DNA from: Nephrocerus scutellatus
Lineage: Eukaryota > Arthropoda > Insecta > Diptera > Pipunculidae
Reading direction: 5' to 3'
DNA length: 64,000 nucleotides
Assembly: GCA_947095585.1 (NCBI GenBank)
Contig: OX352763.1
Location: forward strand, 35,265,462 to 35,329,461
A program made the translations under genes and the position numbers. Shown in pieces: positions 12,888 to 23,614 of the stretch; position 1 is the first letter of the stretch, and every line of letters starts with the position of its first letter. The notes under the pieces were generated by a model. That model was not told the DNA's origin. It saw nothing but the letters and a program-made list of their open reading frames with translations, and ran no database searches.

Positions 12888-13168
12888 ATTGCATGCGATA
12901 TATCAAGATATCTGGGAATCTGAATCCATTCCATCGTCGTTAAAAGAAGGCTTAATAGTCAAACTCCCCAAGAAAGGTGATTTGAGCATTTGCGAAAACT
13001 GGAGAGGAATAACCCTGCTAAACACCATAAACAAAGTGATCTCATCTATAATAACGGGTGTTTTTTTAGGAGGTTTGTTTTTCCGATAGATGTCGTTTTA
13101 TTTTATGACAGTTGTTTTGACAGCTCAAAGTGGCATTTCTACTCAGTATTGTTTGGCAAATCATTATG

Positions 13169-13205
<37 letters not shown>

Positions 13206-13544
13206 ACATTTGCGAAAAATAGTCGTGGTAGCCATATGCCAGAAATTGTGTTTAAATGTTAAATGCCAAAAAATTATCTACCAAATAAAAAAAAATTTTG
13301 GTCATTTCATAATTTTATATGTGTTTTATTCAAAAAAAAAATCGTTATATCTAACGGGTGTTTTTTTAAGAGGTTGCCGATTTTTTTTTTGAATAAAACA
13401 CATATAAAATTATGAAATGACCAAAATTTTTTTTTATTTGGTAGATAATTTTTTGGCATTTAACATTTAAACACAATTTTTTGGCATTTAACATTTAAAC
13501 ACAATTTCTGGCATATGGCTACCACGACTATTTTTCACAAATGT

Positions 13545-13575
<31 letters not shown>

Positions 13576-13859
13576 CATAATGATTTGCCAAACAATACTG
13601 AGTAGAAATGCCACTTTGAGCTGTCAAAACAACTGTCATAAAATAAAACGACATCTATCGGAAAAACAAACCTCCCAAAAAAACACACTTTATCTAACGG
13701 GTGTTTTTTTAAGAGGTTGCCGATTTTTTTTTTGAATAAAACACATATAAAATTATGAAATGACCAAAATTTTTTTTTATTTGGTAGATAATTTTTTGGC
13801 ATTTAACATTTAAACACAATTTCTGGCATATGGCTACCACGACTATTTTTCACAAATGT

Positions 13860-13895
<36 letters not shown>

Positions 13896-14566
13896 CATAA
13901 TGATTTGCCAAACAATATTGAGTAGAAATGCCACTTTGAGCTGTCAAAACAACTGTCATAAAATAAAACGACATCTATCGGAAAAACAAACCTCCCAAAA
14001 AAACACCCTTTAGCTAGGCGGCGCTTACAGAATGCGTTAGAGCCAATCCTGAGAAATGAACAAGCAGGATTTCGCCCAAGCCGTTCTTTTACTGATCAAA
14101 ATAACACCCTGCGTATAATCATTGAACAATCAGTTGAGTATCGCTCTCCTCTGTATATGGTTTTTGTAGATTTTAAACGCGCACAGAGTCAATTGCGACG
14201 CGTCTCCAAGTTTTCGTCAACAAGTGCTTAAGGAGGATACTGAGAATAAGATGGCCGGACATTATCACCAATCAAGACTTGCGGAGAGTAATACAGCAGG
14301 AAGCAATCGCGCTCACCATCAGACGACGAAAATGGAGCTGGATTGGCCAAACTCTGAGAAAGCTAGCGGACGACATTACGAAACTAGCGCTCGACTGGAA
14401 TCCACAAGGAAGCCGTCGAGTTGGCCGTCCTAGCAAGAAATGGAAAAGGACAATAGAAGAGGAAGCAAGATCCCAGGGGACCGAGTGGCATCTCTTGAAA
14501 CCTCAGGCGTTAAATCGAGTTCGTTGGCGGGCGTTTGTAGAAGCCCTATGCTCCCCCGCGGAGTAA
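12888..14566 (+). mobile_element. RTE-like retrotransposon, third family, copy 1 (split by MITE array)
   Basis: The RT fingers region runs from 12900 (IYQDIWESE, SIPSSLKEGLIVKLPKKGDLSICENWRGITLLN). The sequence breaks at 13053 and resumes at 14013 (RRLQNALEPILRNEQAGF, RIIIEQSVEYRSPLY). A deletion after FVDFKRA at about 14180 removes the palm. The C-terminal part from about 14198 is open to the stop at 14564-14566 (KCLRRILRIRWP, RRKWSWIGQTLRK, WNPQGSRR, WRAFVEALC). The same family occurs antisense at 42529-44063. Confidence 0.8.
13054..14010. mobile_element. Triple mariner-type MITE array
   Basis: Three related units: 13054-13342 (inverted), 13351-13690 and 13698-14010 (same orientation). Ends read aacgggtgttttttta(g/a)gagg. 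Each unit contains the same body and a 30-40-nt poly(A)/poly(T) run. The outermost ends are flanked by TA (13052-13053 and 14011-14012). Removing the array restores the RT reading frame of the host retrotransposon, so the array marks one TA target. The short ORFs inside are not genes. Confidence 0.85.
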
Positions 14567-14639
14567 AGGAAAGAAATAAGAAGATTGTTGTGCATGCGTG
14601 TTTGCGTGTTTATTGATATATAAAAATAAACTCCATTAG

Positions 14640-15140
14640 GAGTGTTTGGAGTTGTTCTCACTAACTGCGCTATAACAACAGTGTTCTGGCCCCCCTACAA
14701 CAAAAGAAAAACCACAGAGTTGATATCAAGATCTCGTTATAATATTGCCAGAATTGTGGGTAACAGTACGGGTCACTGGCTAGTGGGCATCCATGCTTCT
14801 AAGCTGGGTATAAAGCATAACACTTTTCGTAGAAGCTCCAAGGAGGTTTATCAGAAAGACACTCTCATCCACTATCTTCGCAGATGTCCGGCCCTAGCAG
14901 GGTCCAGACTACGCAAACAAAGACTACGCAAACAAAGACCAATGCCGAACTGAAAGAGTTCTCTAAGTACAGCATAATCAAACTGATCTCGTATTTGAAC
15001 ACTACAAGCTGGATTTAAAATCATCCAAATATCCATTGATAAGTCTTTGGAGGTCTGTGGTATCAAAATGACGCACTCTAGCGATAATTGAGGTCCACGT
15101 AAATATAGCTGGGATAGCAACCCTATTTACCTTCACCAAG
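14640..15140 (+). mobile_element. 3' end of an RNase H-bearing non-LTR retrotransposon
   Basis: The ORF at 14642-14953 ends with a pattern typical of the RNase H tail of I/R1/LOA-type elements (TGHWLVGIHASKLGI, then LIHYLRRCPAL). It is followed by a 3' UTR-like ggtatcaaaatgacgcactc. The rest of the element is missing; a related fragment lies at 19960-21410. Confidence 0.65.
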
Positions 15141-15190
15141 GAATGTTGAGAGTTAACTTTCGAGCTGAAATATGATGCTTCTCTAGACGG

Positions 15191-15245
15191 ATATTTATCA
15201 TCATGTTTGGCTCTACAACAGGGGTGCGGACTTGGTCTCTTGCAA
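15191..15245 (-). mobile_element. JAM-like 3' terminus, small fragment
   Basis: tcatcatgtttggctctaca and the following 25 bp match the 3' terminus of the JAM-like copy at 61428-61495. Confidence 0.6.
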
Positions 15246-15593
15246 CACGAATATAAAAATGAAAAAAGCAACTGAATAATTAGAAATAGATAAACATTTC
15301 CGGATACATAATAAAATGGAATAATGGAGTACTAATAGAGAGACAAGAATTTTCACTTTTCCCTCGTACACTGTAATGCACGTTATCTTTTTTCGTATCC
15401 ATCTGTTTATCACTCCATAGCACTTCAATTTCTATTGAAATTTGTTTGTGTGAGCTGCGACTCATCAGAGCACGACAAAAGCTCTCAGCACGCTATATTA
15501 TTAGATAATAATTACATTTAATTACAGTTCCTGTAGAGATGTTACTTAAAAAAAAAAACAATTCACTATATTCCATTATTATTTTCTTTTCAG

Positions 15594-15813
15594 TGGGCGA
15601 TGTCTGTAAAATGAGGACAGGAGCATCTGGAAAATGCACCATCATACAAAAATGCAAAACCATAGATGATGCACTGAAGGAAAGACGAATGTCAACTGAT
15701 GATTTGGTACATTGCTCTTTTGTTGGATCAGACGAAGTTGTCTGCTGTCCAGACCCGGAAAGCACTCCAGATGATAAACCGACAACGACGACAAAGAGTG
15801 GTTTGATTTTCGA
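15594..15813 (+). CDS. Hayan: Gene 1 exon: clip domain
   Basis: Acceptor ttttcttttcag ends at 15593 and donor gtaagt starts at 15814. The 220-nt exon begins one base into a codon and ends two bases into one. It encodes GDVCKMRTG..., with cysteines in the clip pattern (CKM, GKC, QKC, VHC, VCC) followed by a Thr/Pro/Asp-rich tail. Clip domains dock proteases to partners in immune cascades. The exon is clearly homologous to 35363-35579 in gene 2: both contain MSTDDLVHCSF and GSDEV. Confidence 0.93.
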
Positions 15814-18800
15814 GTAAGTGTGATTGAGTGAATGTGTGAGTGTTTGTTCTAATGTGTATAAAACCATTTATGGTATTAATAGTTGCTTGCACCACTTGTA
15901 GTTGTAGTTGTAGAGTAGTTGTATTGGTATGACGTTGAACTTCTGCTGTTCTACTTTATTGCAAAATCACGCACTTAATCCTACATCCATATCACCTTCC
16001 TTTTCTTTTCATTTCCTTCTACTTTCTGTTCTTTTTTTAATTCGGTTCTCTTAGAAAATCTAGAAAATCGCAAAAAGAAGAAACATCCAAACCCATGGAA
16101 GAAGAGGTGGAAAAGGAGCAGAACCAGGTTTTGTTGAAACCTGTACCAAAAGAAGATTTCTGGATTCCTTTTCTTAGTACAACATCAACGCCATCTACGT
16201 CGACCACGACTACAGCTCCAGCAAAACTAGAACCAAAAGAAGATTTCTGGGTTCCCTTTCTAAGTACAACACCAACGCCACCACCAACAACAACAACAAC
16301 GACTATCGCTCCAGCAATTGTGGTTGGAAATTTGACACTCAACAAGGAAGCGGAGTTCTTTGATTTATCACAAATGCTTGGAAGTAGAAAAATCGGAAAT
16401 GAAAAATCTATGAATATGGTTGCACTTCCGCAAGACTCACGTGCAGTCAATCAGTGGCAGAATGCACCGAATTCCAACCTTCCAATTGAATCTCAATTTC
16501 AAAATGTTCCTGTCGCAGGTGTGGCAAATCAATGGCGGCGAAATTTACCTACCTCACCGGTGGCAAATCAATGGCGAAATCAACCAGCACCACAAGTGGC
16601 AAATCAATGGCCAAATGCCGCTCCGCCACCAGCGGCAAATCAATGGCAAAATGCCGCTCCGCCACCAGCGGCAAATCAATGGCAAAATGTCCCACCAGTG
16701 GCAAATCAATGGCCAAATGCCGCTCCGCCACCAGCGGCAAATCAATGGCAAAATGCCGCTCCGCCACCAGCGGCAAATCAATGGCAAAATGTCCCACCAG
16801 TGGCAAATCAATGGCCAAATGCCGCTCCGCCATCAGCGGCAAATCAATGGCAAAATCCTCAAGCACCAGCAGCAGTTCCCAATCAATGGCGAAATGCGCG
16901 TGTTCCAAGCATCCCATTTACTACATGGCAAACTGCTAATCCACCGATCGGTCATTGGCAGAACAGTCTTGCATCAGGACCAGCATCTTCACAACAAATT
17001 CACAAAATTCCTCCTGGTCAGCTTCAAATGGCTCGTAATCAAGCACTATCAGGGCAAATACAAACGGCTCCTCAAATAGGCAATCAGCAACCGTTTTCAC
17101 GACCCCATTGGGGTCATAATCGGCATTTTCCTCAATTTACTCATCCCGCCCCATCCAAGGGTGAACATCATAATAACAATAAACCATGGAAATGGGAAGA
17201 TCGTCGTGAACAAGAAACACAAATGATTAAAAGTCCTCCAATTGATGATCCATTTGCACCATTTAAGTTTCGGCCGGTCGCTGATCCGATGACAGAATTT
17301 CAATTTCGGCCGGGTTCTAATGACAATGCTATTGATACGACAAGCGGTCAATTAACATCACAGCCGCAGAAATCCAATCAAAATACATTCTCATGGGAAT
17401 CCCTTCAAGGTCCTGATGGTTCTCCCATTTCAGATATAAGGTGGTTTTGGGTTTTTATTTTCATTTCTTCACGCATGAGTCCGTCCCATGAGCTTTCTTC
17501 TGTGTGCTATTGTGCTTTCATTTACATTTGTATATGTAGTAGTAGTAAATAGCGAGTGTTGTATGTTAACAGTAGAATTTGTTTGCTTATTTCTTTGTGT
17601 TTGAATTAACAAAACTAAAGCTTTTGTTATTATTTGTTCTTATTAATTAAATCTTCCTTCTTCTAAACTAACAATATTTAATAGAATCTTAAGCTCCAAC
17701 TCATTCCTATCGCTATAGCTCCTCTACTCTACCGCGCCACGGTTGCATATGGCTATATATAAGCCAGTTTGGTTCAGTGGATTCCAGTTCATGACATGTT
17801 TTGCATTGACATTTTCCTCTCGTCGATGGATCCGACCAATCCATTGCCATTTTCAGAGTATGATTGTGGTCTCTATATGTTTCTGACTCGTTCACATACA
17901 AAGATGTCCATTTAAAGTTTGGTGCCACAATCAGCCTAGATAATACTTTTTAGATAAAGAATGTTATCAACTTTCTCGATCTGCTATTCTGCAATGGACA
18001 GCGTAGTTGAAAAATGACTAAGAGATTTATATTTGGCCACATTTGTTGGTAATATTACCCTAGTTGCTTCCCCTTCTAGGTTGTGCACCAATCATGCAGG
18101 TCCATTCCTTTATGTTAAAGCAACAAATATCGTCAGCGTAGTTCAAATGTAAGTGTCCATTGTATTGTTCGTCGTTAGAGCGGCACAAATAACATCCAGA
18201 AATAGAAGTGGTTAAAGTATGCAGTCCTGCAGTACACCACTTTAGATTCCAAAATCAACCGTCCACCTTACCATTGTGCAAGACATGATGTAACACTCAT
18301 AGGTGGCCTTAATAATAGCTTGGCGTTTCTCTGGAATGTCACTCCTGAGCAACGCAAGACGTTTTAAGCTAAACGTTATCAAAAGTCTTATCAAAGTGAA
18401 CCGGAAACTTATACTCAGACATTCTTCTATGATGATCCGCAAGGTGTTTCTATTGTTAATACAGGAAGATTCAGAGTAGAAACCTGCTTGTTTGACATCA
18501 AGCGTTGTGTCGAGTTGTTAAATTCACTTCAATACCATTTTTGCTATTATTTTTGAGATTGCTGGTAGGTCGTAAATGCCTATCCATTTGCCGCACTCTG
18601 TTCAGTTTCTCTTCTTAGGTACTTTGATTTTGGTAACTTTTCCATTTTCCACGTCTAATGCTATGCCGAACTTTCTTTACCTTCATGCGGTGCTGTGTTT
18701 CTAGGTAATATTTTCTACTGCTGCTATGGCTATGATTTGAGCTTTGCGTGTTATACGCTCTTTCATGCATGCCCCAGTTTTTTCAAATAGCCATGTGCTA

Positions 18801-21800
18801 CCGTTTAGCTCCAATTAAAAAAACGAACCTGCTCAAGTAATGTATCACAAATAAAAAGACGATATTCTAAGCACAATTTAAGCCTCCCACCTTAACCCAG
18901 GAATGGCACTTGCATCCATGAAACTGGAAAACTCGCAATAATTGGTATGTGCGTCAAGCTTTGTTGGAACGAACACATATTCGCCACCACTTTGCATTGG
19001 ACTTTGCTTACATTTTTATAAAAATAATAATATTTGGCAAAACAGTCCGATGCGGTCCAAGGGCAACTTCTCAAGATCATTCGTGTTGTGCTTGAAATAT
19101 TTAAACAAATGGAAGGGACCTAAAATTTAATCCGATTTTTATCCGATCCCGTATCCGTGACTTATCCGCGAAAATTATTCGGTATCCGTGACAATTATTA
19201 CTCTCGGACGTTTTTCAGACATTTGCAGGAGGTGGGACCGTGGAAAATATGTTTTGTGTCTCTGGGATTCGAACCTTCAACCTCCTGCTCAGAAGTCCAA
19301 CGCACTAACATCTAGAGCCACGGTGCCTTAAATTAAATTTTTAGCAAAAAAAATCCCTTTTCTACAACGGTTTTTCATACTTTCCTACTGATAGCCTTAT
19401 AGCTAATTCATGCTGCTTGGCATTCTGGAAAGCTGGTTTCTACCTGCGAGCGAATGTAACCTTTAAGGTGCTTCTTTGAGAAGGTTTCGGAGATTTTTTC
19501 AGATTAAGTTTGGATTTATTCTAAACTAGTTGTCAACCCAAGAGTTACCCGGAACCCGCCGACAACCACCTCAAAGACTCCGTTTATACCCACCAAGCTA
19601 AAATAACAGGCGTTGTCTGGCTGCCCCACACCCTAATGATCTAACCGAAGTGACCGCTTCCCCACTGAAACCAACGCACTTCATTCAGCCCCACCACCAC
19701 CTACCCACAACTGACCTAAAATTGTAGCCTATGGTCGCGACTTCATACAATTCAATTTTTTAAGTTTTTCCAGAATTTTTCAAGTTTTTCCCGAATTTTC
19801 CAATTTTCCAGGTTCCTATAATCATCCCCAGGCTATTACGAATATTTTAAAAAAAAAAATTAGCCAAATCGGTACAGCCGTTTATTCATGAAAAGGGAAC
19901 AGACAGGTTAAGTTATTTTGTGGTGACTGTCGGCAAGATATCAACCCACTTAGACCACTGATGGATTTTTCACCCTATTCGTTGAACCAGTTGGTGCTTC
20001 GAATGAAGCGAACAAGACTTCTAATATCAGTATTTGACAAATTATTTAGGTCATTTTAAAAGAAGGCTCCCAGATGGAGATTACGTTGCGCATGTCCAGA
20101 GAAGCTGAAGGATGATCTCTTCCTACTCCTCGTCTATGCAGCTCATTCAGAAGTCATTGAAAAATACACCAAGCCTTGCTGCATGCTTGACTATGAGACA
20201 GTGCCCAGTGATGATACCTATTATGGCCCCAATGTGCAATCTGTTTAGAGAGATCAATCACTTGGAGCGTTTCGGGACCAACCTAGGCCAGATTTGTTTT
20301 GTCGCTACGCAAGTTGTTTAGTTTGACCACCTAATGTTAGTTTTCTCAATAGCAATCAGCTTTAGCATGAGTTTGCATGTAGCGCTCGGTATATCTAAGG
20401 TAGAAGGGGCAGTGTAGTTCCATATGTTTGGCGAGTTCATCAGCCCTACAGCTCCTTGATAGATGATCGACAGTTTAGAGCTACAATAGAGTTCATAGAG
20501 ACTGATTCTAAAGATTTTAGAGCAGCTTGGCTATCCGAGAAAATGCGGAAATCCTTAGTGGATATAACATTTCTCATCGGCCAAAGCAGGACTTCTTTTA
20601 TCGCCATGAGTTCTGTTTGGAATACATTGCAGTGATTGGGAAGACCCAAAGAGAGACTAAAATTAAGCCTTTTTAAAATGACACCTCCGACCACCCCAAC
20701 ATCAGTATTTGAACCGTCAGTGTAGACGTGGATCGATTCCTCTTTTAAGAGAGCACCCTCCTCACAGAACGATCTGGAGGGGATAGTGACTTGAAAGTTA
20801 TTGCCGAACTGTAGTTGCGGAATGAGGTGTAGTCTATGTTTCCTGATGGAGCCCTGAATAAGCTCAGAATAGAGGAATGTCCGTTTGCATTCACCGCAAT
20901 AGCAGCTACATGTCTGCTGAAGATCTCGAGTGGTGTTAGGTTAAACAGATTGTCTAGTGCAGCGGATAGGGCGGTGCGAAGTGTTCCGCTAATACATAGA
21001 ATTGCCTATCGTTTGAATTTTCTTAGCTCATCGCGATTTACTGCTTTGCCAAACCACCAGACGACCAGAAGTCTAGGTCTTATTACGGTCATAATATTAT
21101 ATAGCCAATATGAGTGTTATGGGGTTGAAGACACCATTTGTTACAAATGGCTTTTTTGCACGAGAAGAGTTCCACTGTAGCTTTGCGAAGGCTTTCTTGT
21201 ATATTAGGTTTCTAGCTTAGCTTTGCTTAGCAGATATTTGTCTTCATCAGTGAAGGATATGCTGGTGCCATTTATATGAGGTGGGCCAACATGTGAAATT
21301 TTATATTTCCTAGTGAAGAGGACAAGTTCTGTGTTATGGGGGCTTACTTCCAAACCACCGCGATCTGCCCATCTACTAAGCTTGTTAAGAGCAGGCCTGA
21401 TTGAGGTTTGTATCTAAGGTGGCAGCACCCAGCAGTCTAAGAACAACTGATTGGACGTGTGGTCGCGGTGGTTGGATTTTTGTGTCATCTCCATTACTGC
21501 TACTAATAAATCCAGGCGAAAGTTTAACAAATCTATTATAATAAATAATCAGTAATTTGTCTCTCTCTCCCAGCTCAACGAAGCGAACGACATTGAATAA
21601 TTCGTCATCATCCACTGTTACGCCACCAGGTACAGATGTGAAGGTCGGTGAGGAGCGTCCCGCTGTTACAGGTAAGTCATTGGTCTACGGTAGTATAACA
21701 ATTATTTCAAATAAAAAATTCTTTCGAAACCTTTTTTCAGCCTGCCGCCGTTTACAACAGAACTTGGCGCCAGAATTGACACAGCACATTCTGGACGGCA

Positions 21801-22707
21801 TTCCAGCTGATCTTGGCGAATTTCCACATATGGTCGCTATAGGATTCCCGCAAATTGGCAATGATTTGAATTACACATTCGATTGTGGCGGTACACTTGT
21901 ATCGGATAAATTTGTTCTGACGGCAGCTCATTGCCTCTTGGATGGGCGTCGTCAGCCGAAAATTGTACGCCTGGGCAAGGTGGCAATCCATTCAATGAAA
22001 TCGCAAGATAACACAGATGCCGTCGACATTGGTATTAGGGTACGTTTGTTTGCATTATAAACAAAAAATACAAATTATAAACTAATTGATAATTGACTCT
22101 TCCACAGCAAATTATTGCGCATCCGCAATACGTAAGTCCTCAGACATACCACGACATTGCGCTCATTGAACTCGAAAATACCGTTACTTTTACCGAAAAC
22201 ATTCGGCCAACCTGTTTACACGCAGAACTTGAAGATCCACCTCAAAATGCAACACTTTATGTCACCGGTTGGGGAACTGTCAACACTGCAAGTAAATTTA
22301 AGCCAAATATAGTAAATGCAGATGAGCGAATAATTTGAAATAATTTCTCTTTTCCTCTCCCTAATACAGCACGATCTGTCTCGGGAATCCTTCTCAAGGC
22401 GAAGTTACAAATATCACCGATTGAACAATGCAATGGTTCTCATGTCACATATGGTCTGACTCGGCTCAATTCCAGAGGTGTCATCGCCCAGCAAATATGC
22501 GCCTACGATCCGGAAATAAGAAGGGATGCTTGTCAGGGCGACTCTGGCGGTCCATTGCAAATGGTTCTGGATGAAAGTCTAAAGTCGTATTCGGTTGTTG
22601 GGATCGTCGCCAGCGGTTTCGGTTGTGGCACACAAACCCCGGGGCTTTACACAAGAGTTGCTGCCTATCTAGACTTTATCGAGCAGTATGTTTGGCCGAC
22701 CAGATAA
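15594..22707 (+). CDS. Hayan: Hayan/persephone-like clip-domain serine protease, gene 1 (5' incomplete)
   Basis: Secreted protease zymogen expected to act in haemolymph upstream of Toll/Spaetzle and prophenoloxidase activation (family knowledge). Exons read from GT-AG borders and continuous phase: 15594-15813, 16055-17440, 21574-21671, 21741-22039, 22108-22291, 22370-22707 (stop TAA 22705-22707). The product has a six-cysteine clip domain, a 462-residue repeat linker, an interdomain cysteine (ACRRL) and an S1 trypsin-like domain. The triad codons are His 21929-21931 (TAAHC), Asp 22153-22155 (HDIAL) and Ser 22543-22545 (GDSGG). Asp codon 22525-22527, six residues before Ser, predicts a trypsin-like S1 pocket. 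The activation junction reads TQH-ILDG, so P1 is His, as I recall for Hayan and Persephone. The first exon with the signal peptide must lie upstream and supply one nucleotide of the first codon; I could not find it. Family placement is strong; orthology to Hayan rather than psh is inferred from the long linker. Confidence 0.9.
16055..17440 (+). CDS. Hayan: Gene 1 large repeat-linker exon, frame-neutral cassette
   Basis: Acceptor ggttctcttag ends at 16054 and donor AAG-gtggtt starts at 17441. The exon is 1,386 nt (462 codons) and starts and ends in the same phase, so skipping it joins 15813 to 21574 in frame. Its N-terminal part has two PKEDFW(I/V)PFLSTT motifs separated by Thr/Pro tracts. The middle has twelve NQW motifs in a Pro/Ala-rich repeat. 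The C-terminal part is Gln/Pro/Phe-rich with two FKFRP/FQFRP motifs. No folded domain is recognised. Drosophila Hayan is known to have long and short isoforms differing in such a linker, so the same arrangement is likely here. The reading frame continues past 17440 into the intron to a stop near 17550, so a truncated read-through form is formally possible. Confidence 0.85.
16596..16860 (+). repeat. Coding 102-bp minisatellite (34-residue unit)
   Basis: Three copies start at 16596, 16698 and 16800. The first two complete units are identical base for base; the third diverges after about 60 bp. Each unit holds three NQW sub-repeats of 12, 12 and 10 codons. Unit length is a multiple of three, so copy number can change without a frameshift. 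All six frames are partly open here because of the repeat; only the + frame of the exon is credible. Confidence 0.92.
17700..18780 (-). mobile_element. RTE-like retrotransposon, divergent copy D
   Basis: It lies inside intron 2 of the gene 1 model. On the minus strand, frames give VPKKRN, CGKWIGIYDLPAISKIIAKM, AGFYSESSC, NTLRIIIEECLS and IKATYECY, then a C-terminal remnant near 17730. Many stops; older than copies A-C. Confidence 0.6.
18905..19000 (+). mobile_element. Jockey-type fragment
   Basis: Sequence around gaaaactcgcaataattggt and tgttggaacgaacacatatt matches the Jockey-like copy at 52705-52775 (LSIIGMCVN, KLRWNDHIF). Confidence 0.55.
19262..19330 (-). repeat. tRNA-derived SINE head or tRNA pseudogene
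   Basis: The reverse complement has a perfect B box (ggttcgaatccc, 19264-19275), an A box-like tggctctagatg and a tRNA-like anticodon arm (ttggacttctgagcagg, possible anticodon TCT). The acceptor stem does not pair, so it is not a functional tRNA. AT-rich body may extend left to about 19120. Confidence 0.55.
19331..19959. other. Unassigned repeat-like intronic DNA
   Basis: It contains phrases common in insect dispersed repeats (agccaaatcggtacagccgt at 19861-19880; Pro-rich non-coding cccgccgacaaccacc near 19556), but no complete element can be delimited. Confidence 0.35.
19960..21410 (-). mobile_element. Non-LTR retrotransposon fragment with RNase H
   Basis: Minus strand, in order: RT tail (GLEVSPHNTELVLFTRKYKI, HINGTSISFTDEDKYLLSKAKLE), then a post-RT region, and RNase H (YTDGSNTDVGVVGGV, FQTELMAIKEVLLW, RIFSDSQAALKSLESV), then a decayed C-terminus. 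RNase H points to the I/R1/LOA group (inference). It sits in intron 2 of gene 1. Confidence 0.75.
21574..21671 (+). CDS. Hayan: Gene 1 exon: short Ser/Thr linker before the catalytic domain
   Basis: Polypyrimidine tract and acceptor tctctctcccag end at 21573, and donor gtaagt starts at 21672. It supplies the third base of a codon and ends with one base of the next, matching both possible upstream exons. It ends RPAV-T/A, as does the equivalent exon of gene 2 (40578-40660). This stretch corresponds in position to the protease-sensitive bait region described for Persephone. Confidence 0.87.
21741..22039 (+). CDS. Hayan: Gene 1 exon: activation site and catalytic His
   Basis: Acceptor ttttttcag ends at 21740, donor gtacgt starts at 22040, exon 299 nt. 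It encodes ACRRL, the His-Ile activation junction (TQH-ILDG), FPHM, DCGGT and LTAAHC with catalytic His. The length is identical to the gene 2 counterpart 40755-41053. Confidence 0.92.
22108..22291 (+). CDS. Hayan: Gene 1 exon: catalytic Asp
   Basis: Acceptor ttccacag ends at 22107, donor gtaaat starts at 22292, exon 184 nt. It encodes IIAHPQY, HDIALIEL with catalytic Asp, RPTCLH and GWGT. Same length and phase as gene 2 exon 41118-41301. Confidence 0.92.
22370..22707 (+). CDS. Hayan: Gene 1 terminal exon: catalytic Ser and stop
   Basis: Acceptor ctaatacag ends at 22369; the stop codon is at 22705-22707. It encodes RSVSGILL, DACQGDSGGPL with catalytic Ser, GFGCGT, PGLYTRV and a C-terminal IEQYVWP motif typical of the Hayan/Persephone group. 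Confidence 0.93.
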
Positions 22708-22944
22708 TAGTTGGAGGCCACCGTTATCCATCCCCTGTATATGTGTGTGTTGTAATACATTTGTCCCCTTTTAGTTATAGAGTACTCCCATACATGAGTA
22801 CACATTATTTTATGTAAATGTGCTTCATTTTTGTGTTTTATACATATATATGTATTATGCATATAAGATATGTAAGACTTTCTTACATTGTATGCTTTTT
22901 TGGTTTAGTTTTGACTTAAGAAGCAGAAGAATATATTTTGATAT

Positions 22945-22950
22945 AATAAA
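22945..22950 (+). terminator. Hayan: Polyadenylation signal of gene 1
   Basis: AATAAA lies 238 nt after the stop codon, in an AT-rich 3' UTR. It is the first canonical hexamer seen after the stop. Confidence 0.6.
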
Positions 22951-23289
22951 TGTACCCGTAGTAAAAAAAAACAAAAGAGAAAAGGATTGTCTCCTTTAAT
23001 TCCTCTTCAGATTAATGTAGGTAGGAAGAAGCTAAAACAATATTTGTCCAAATGTGGAATTATTAAAAGTAACAAATACCTTGTCTTGAACTCCAATCAA
23101 GCACACAGAATTTACTAAATTGGAAGCACATCATTTTGTGAGATTTCTCCAGTTATTATGTCAGGAAACAAAAAACAAATGATGGTGAAAATTAAAGTAG
23201 CTTATGGTTAATACAAAATCAAGTTTTAAAAAAGTATTCAGAACAAGATAACAAGGTACATTAGAAACCATTTTACAAAATGAGTTAGA
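22951..23289. other. Intergenic, nothing recognised
   Basis: AT-rich 3' flank of gene 1 without ORFs. Confidence 0.4.
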
Positions 23290-23605
23290 ATGGCGTTCAT
23301 TTAAATCGGTTCATACGATTAGAAGCCCCTTTCAAATGAATGAAAAATTCTGTTTTGTGATTTTTATACTTCAGATAATAATGAGTAGAATCACCTTTCT
23401 TTAAGATAACTTAAACAATTAGATCTCTAATGGAGTTGTACAATGAGGCCATGTAATCGAGTGAAATCTCATTCCAGGCAAATTAGGCGGCGTTGATTAG
23501 CGCTTCCTTGTCATCGAGATGTTTTCCACCTTCATACACTTTTCGTGTGAGCCAGCCGGAGACATTTTTTATAATCTTACGGTCTGGCAAGTATGGTGGC
23601 TTTGG
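23290..23605 (-). mobile_element. Tc1-like transposase C-terminus fragment
   Basis: Minus-strand frames read LPDRKIIKNVSGWLTRKVYE, GGKHLDDKEALINAA, AWNEISLDYMASLYNSI and VILKKGDSTHY, the usual order after the last acidic residue in Tc1/Tc3 transposases. No TIR seen; it abuts the element at 23615. Confidence 0.6.
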
Positions 23606-23614
23606 AGAACCAGA

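Noticed and set aside
16420..17079. 219-, 135-, 122- and 85-codon ORFs overlapping the repeat exon in other frames
   Set aside because: The 102-bp repeat keeps all frames open; only the frame joined by splice phases continues clip into protease.
17441..17552. Extension of the repeat exon to the in-frame stop near 17550 as the main product
   Set aside because: It would lack the protease domain, and the phase-matched donor at 17441 joins the next exon perfectly.
19262..19330. Functional tRNA gene
   Set aside because: The B box is perfect but the acceptor stem does not pair.
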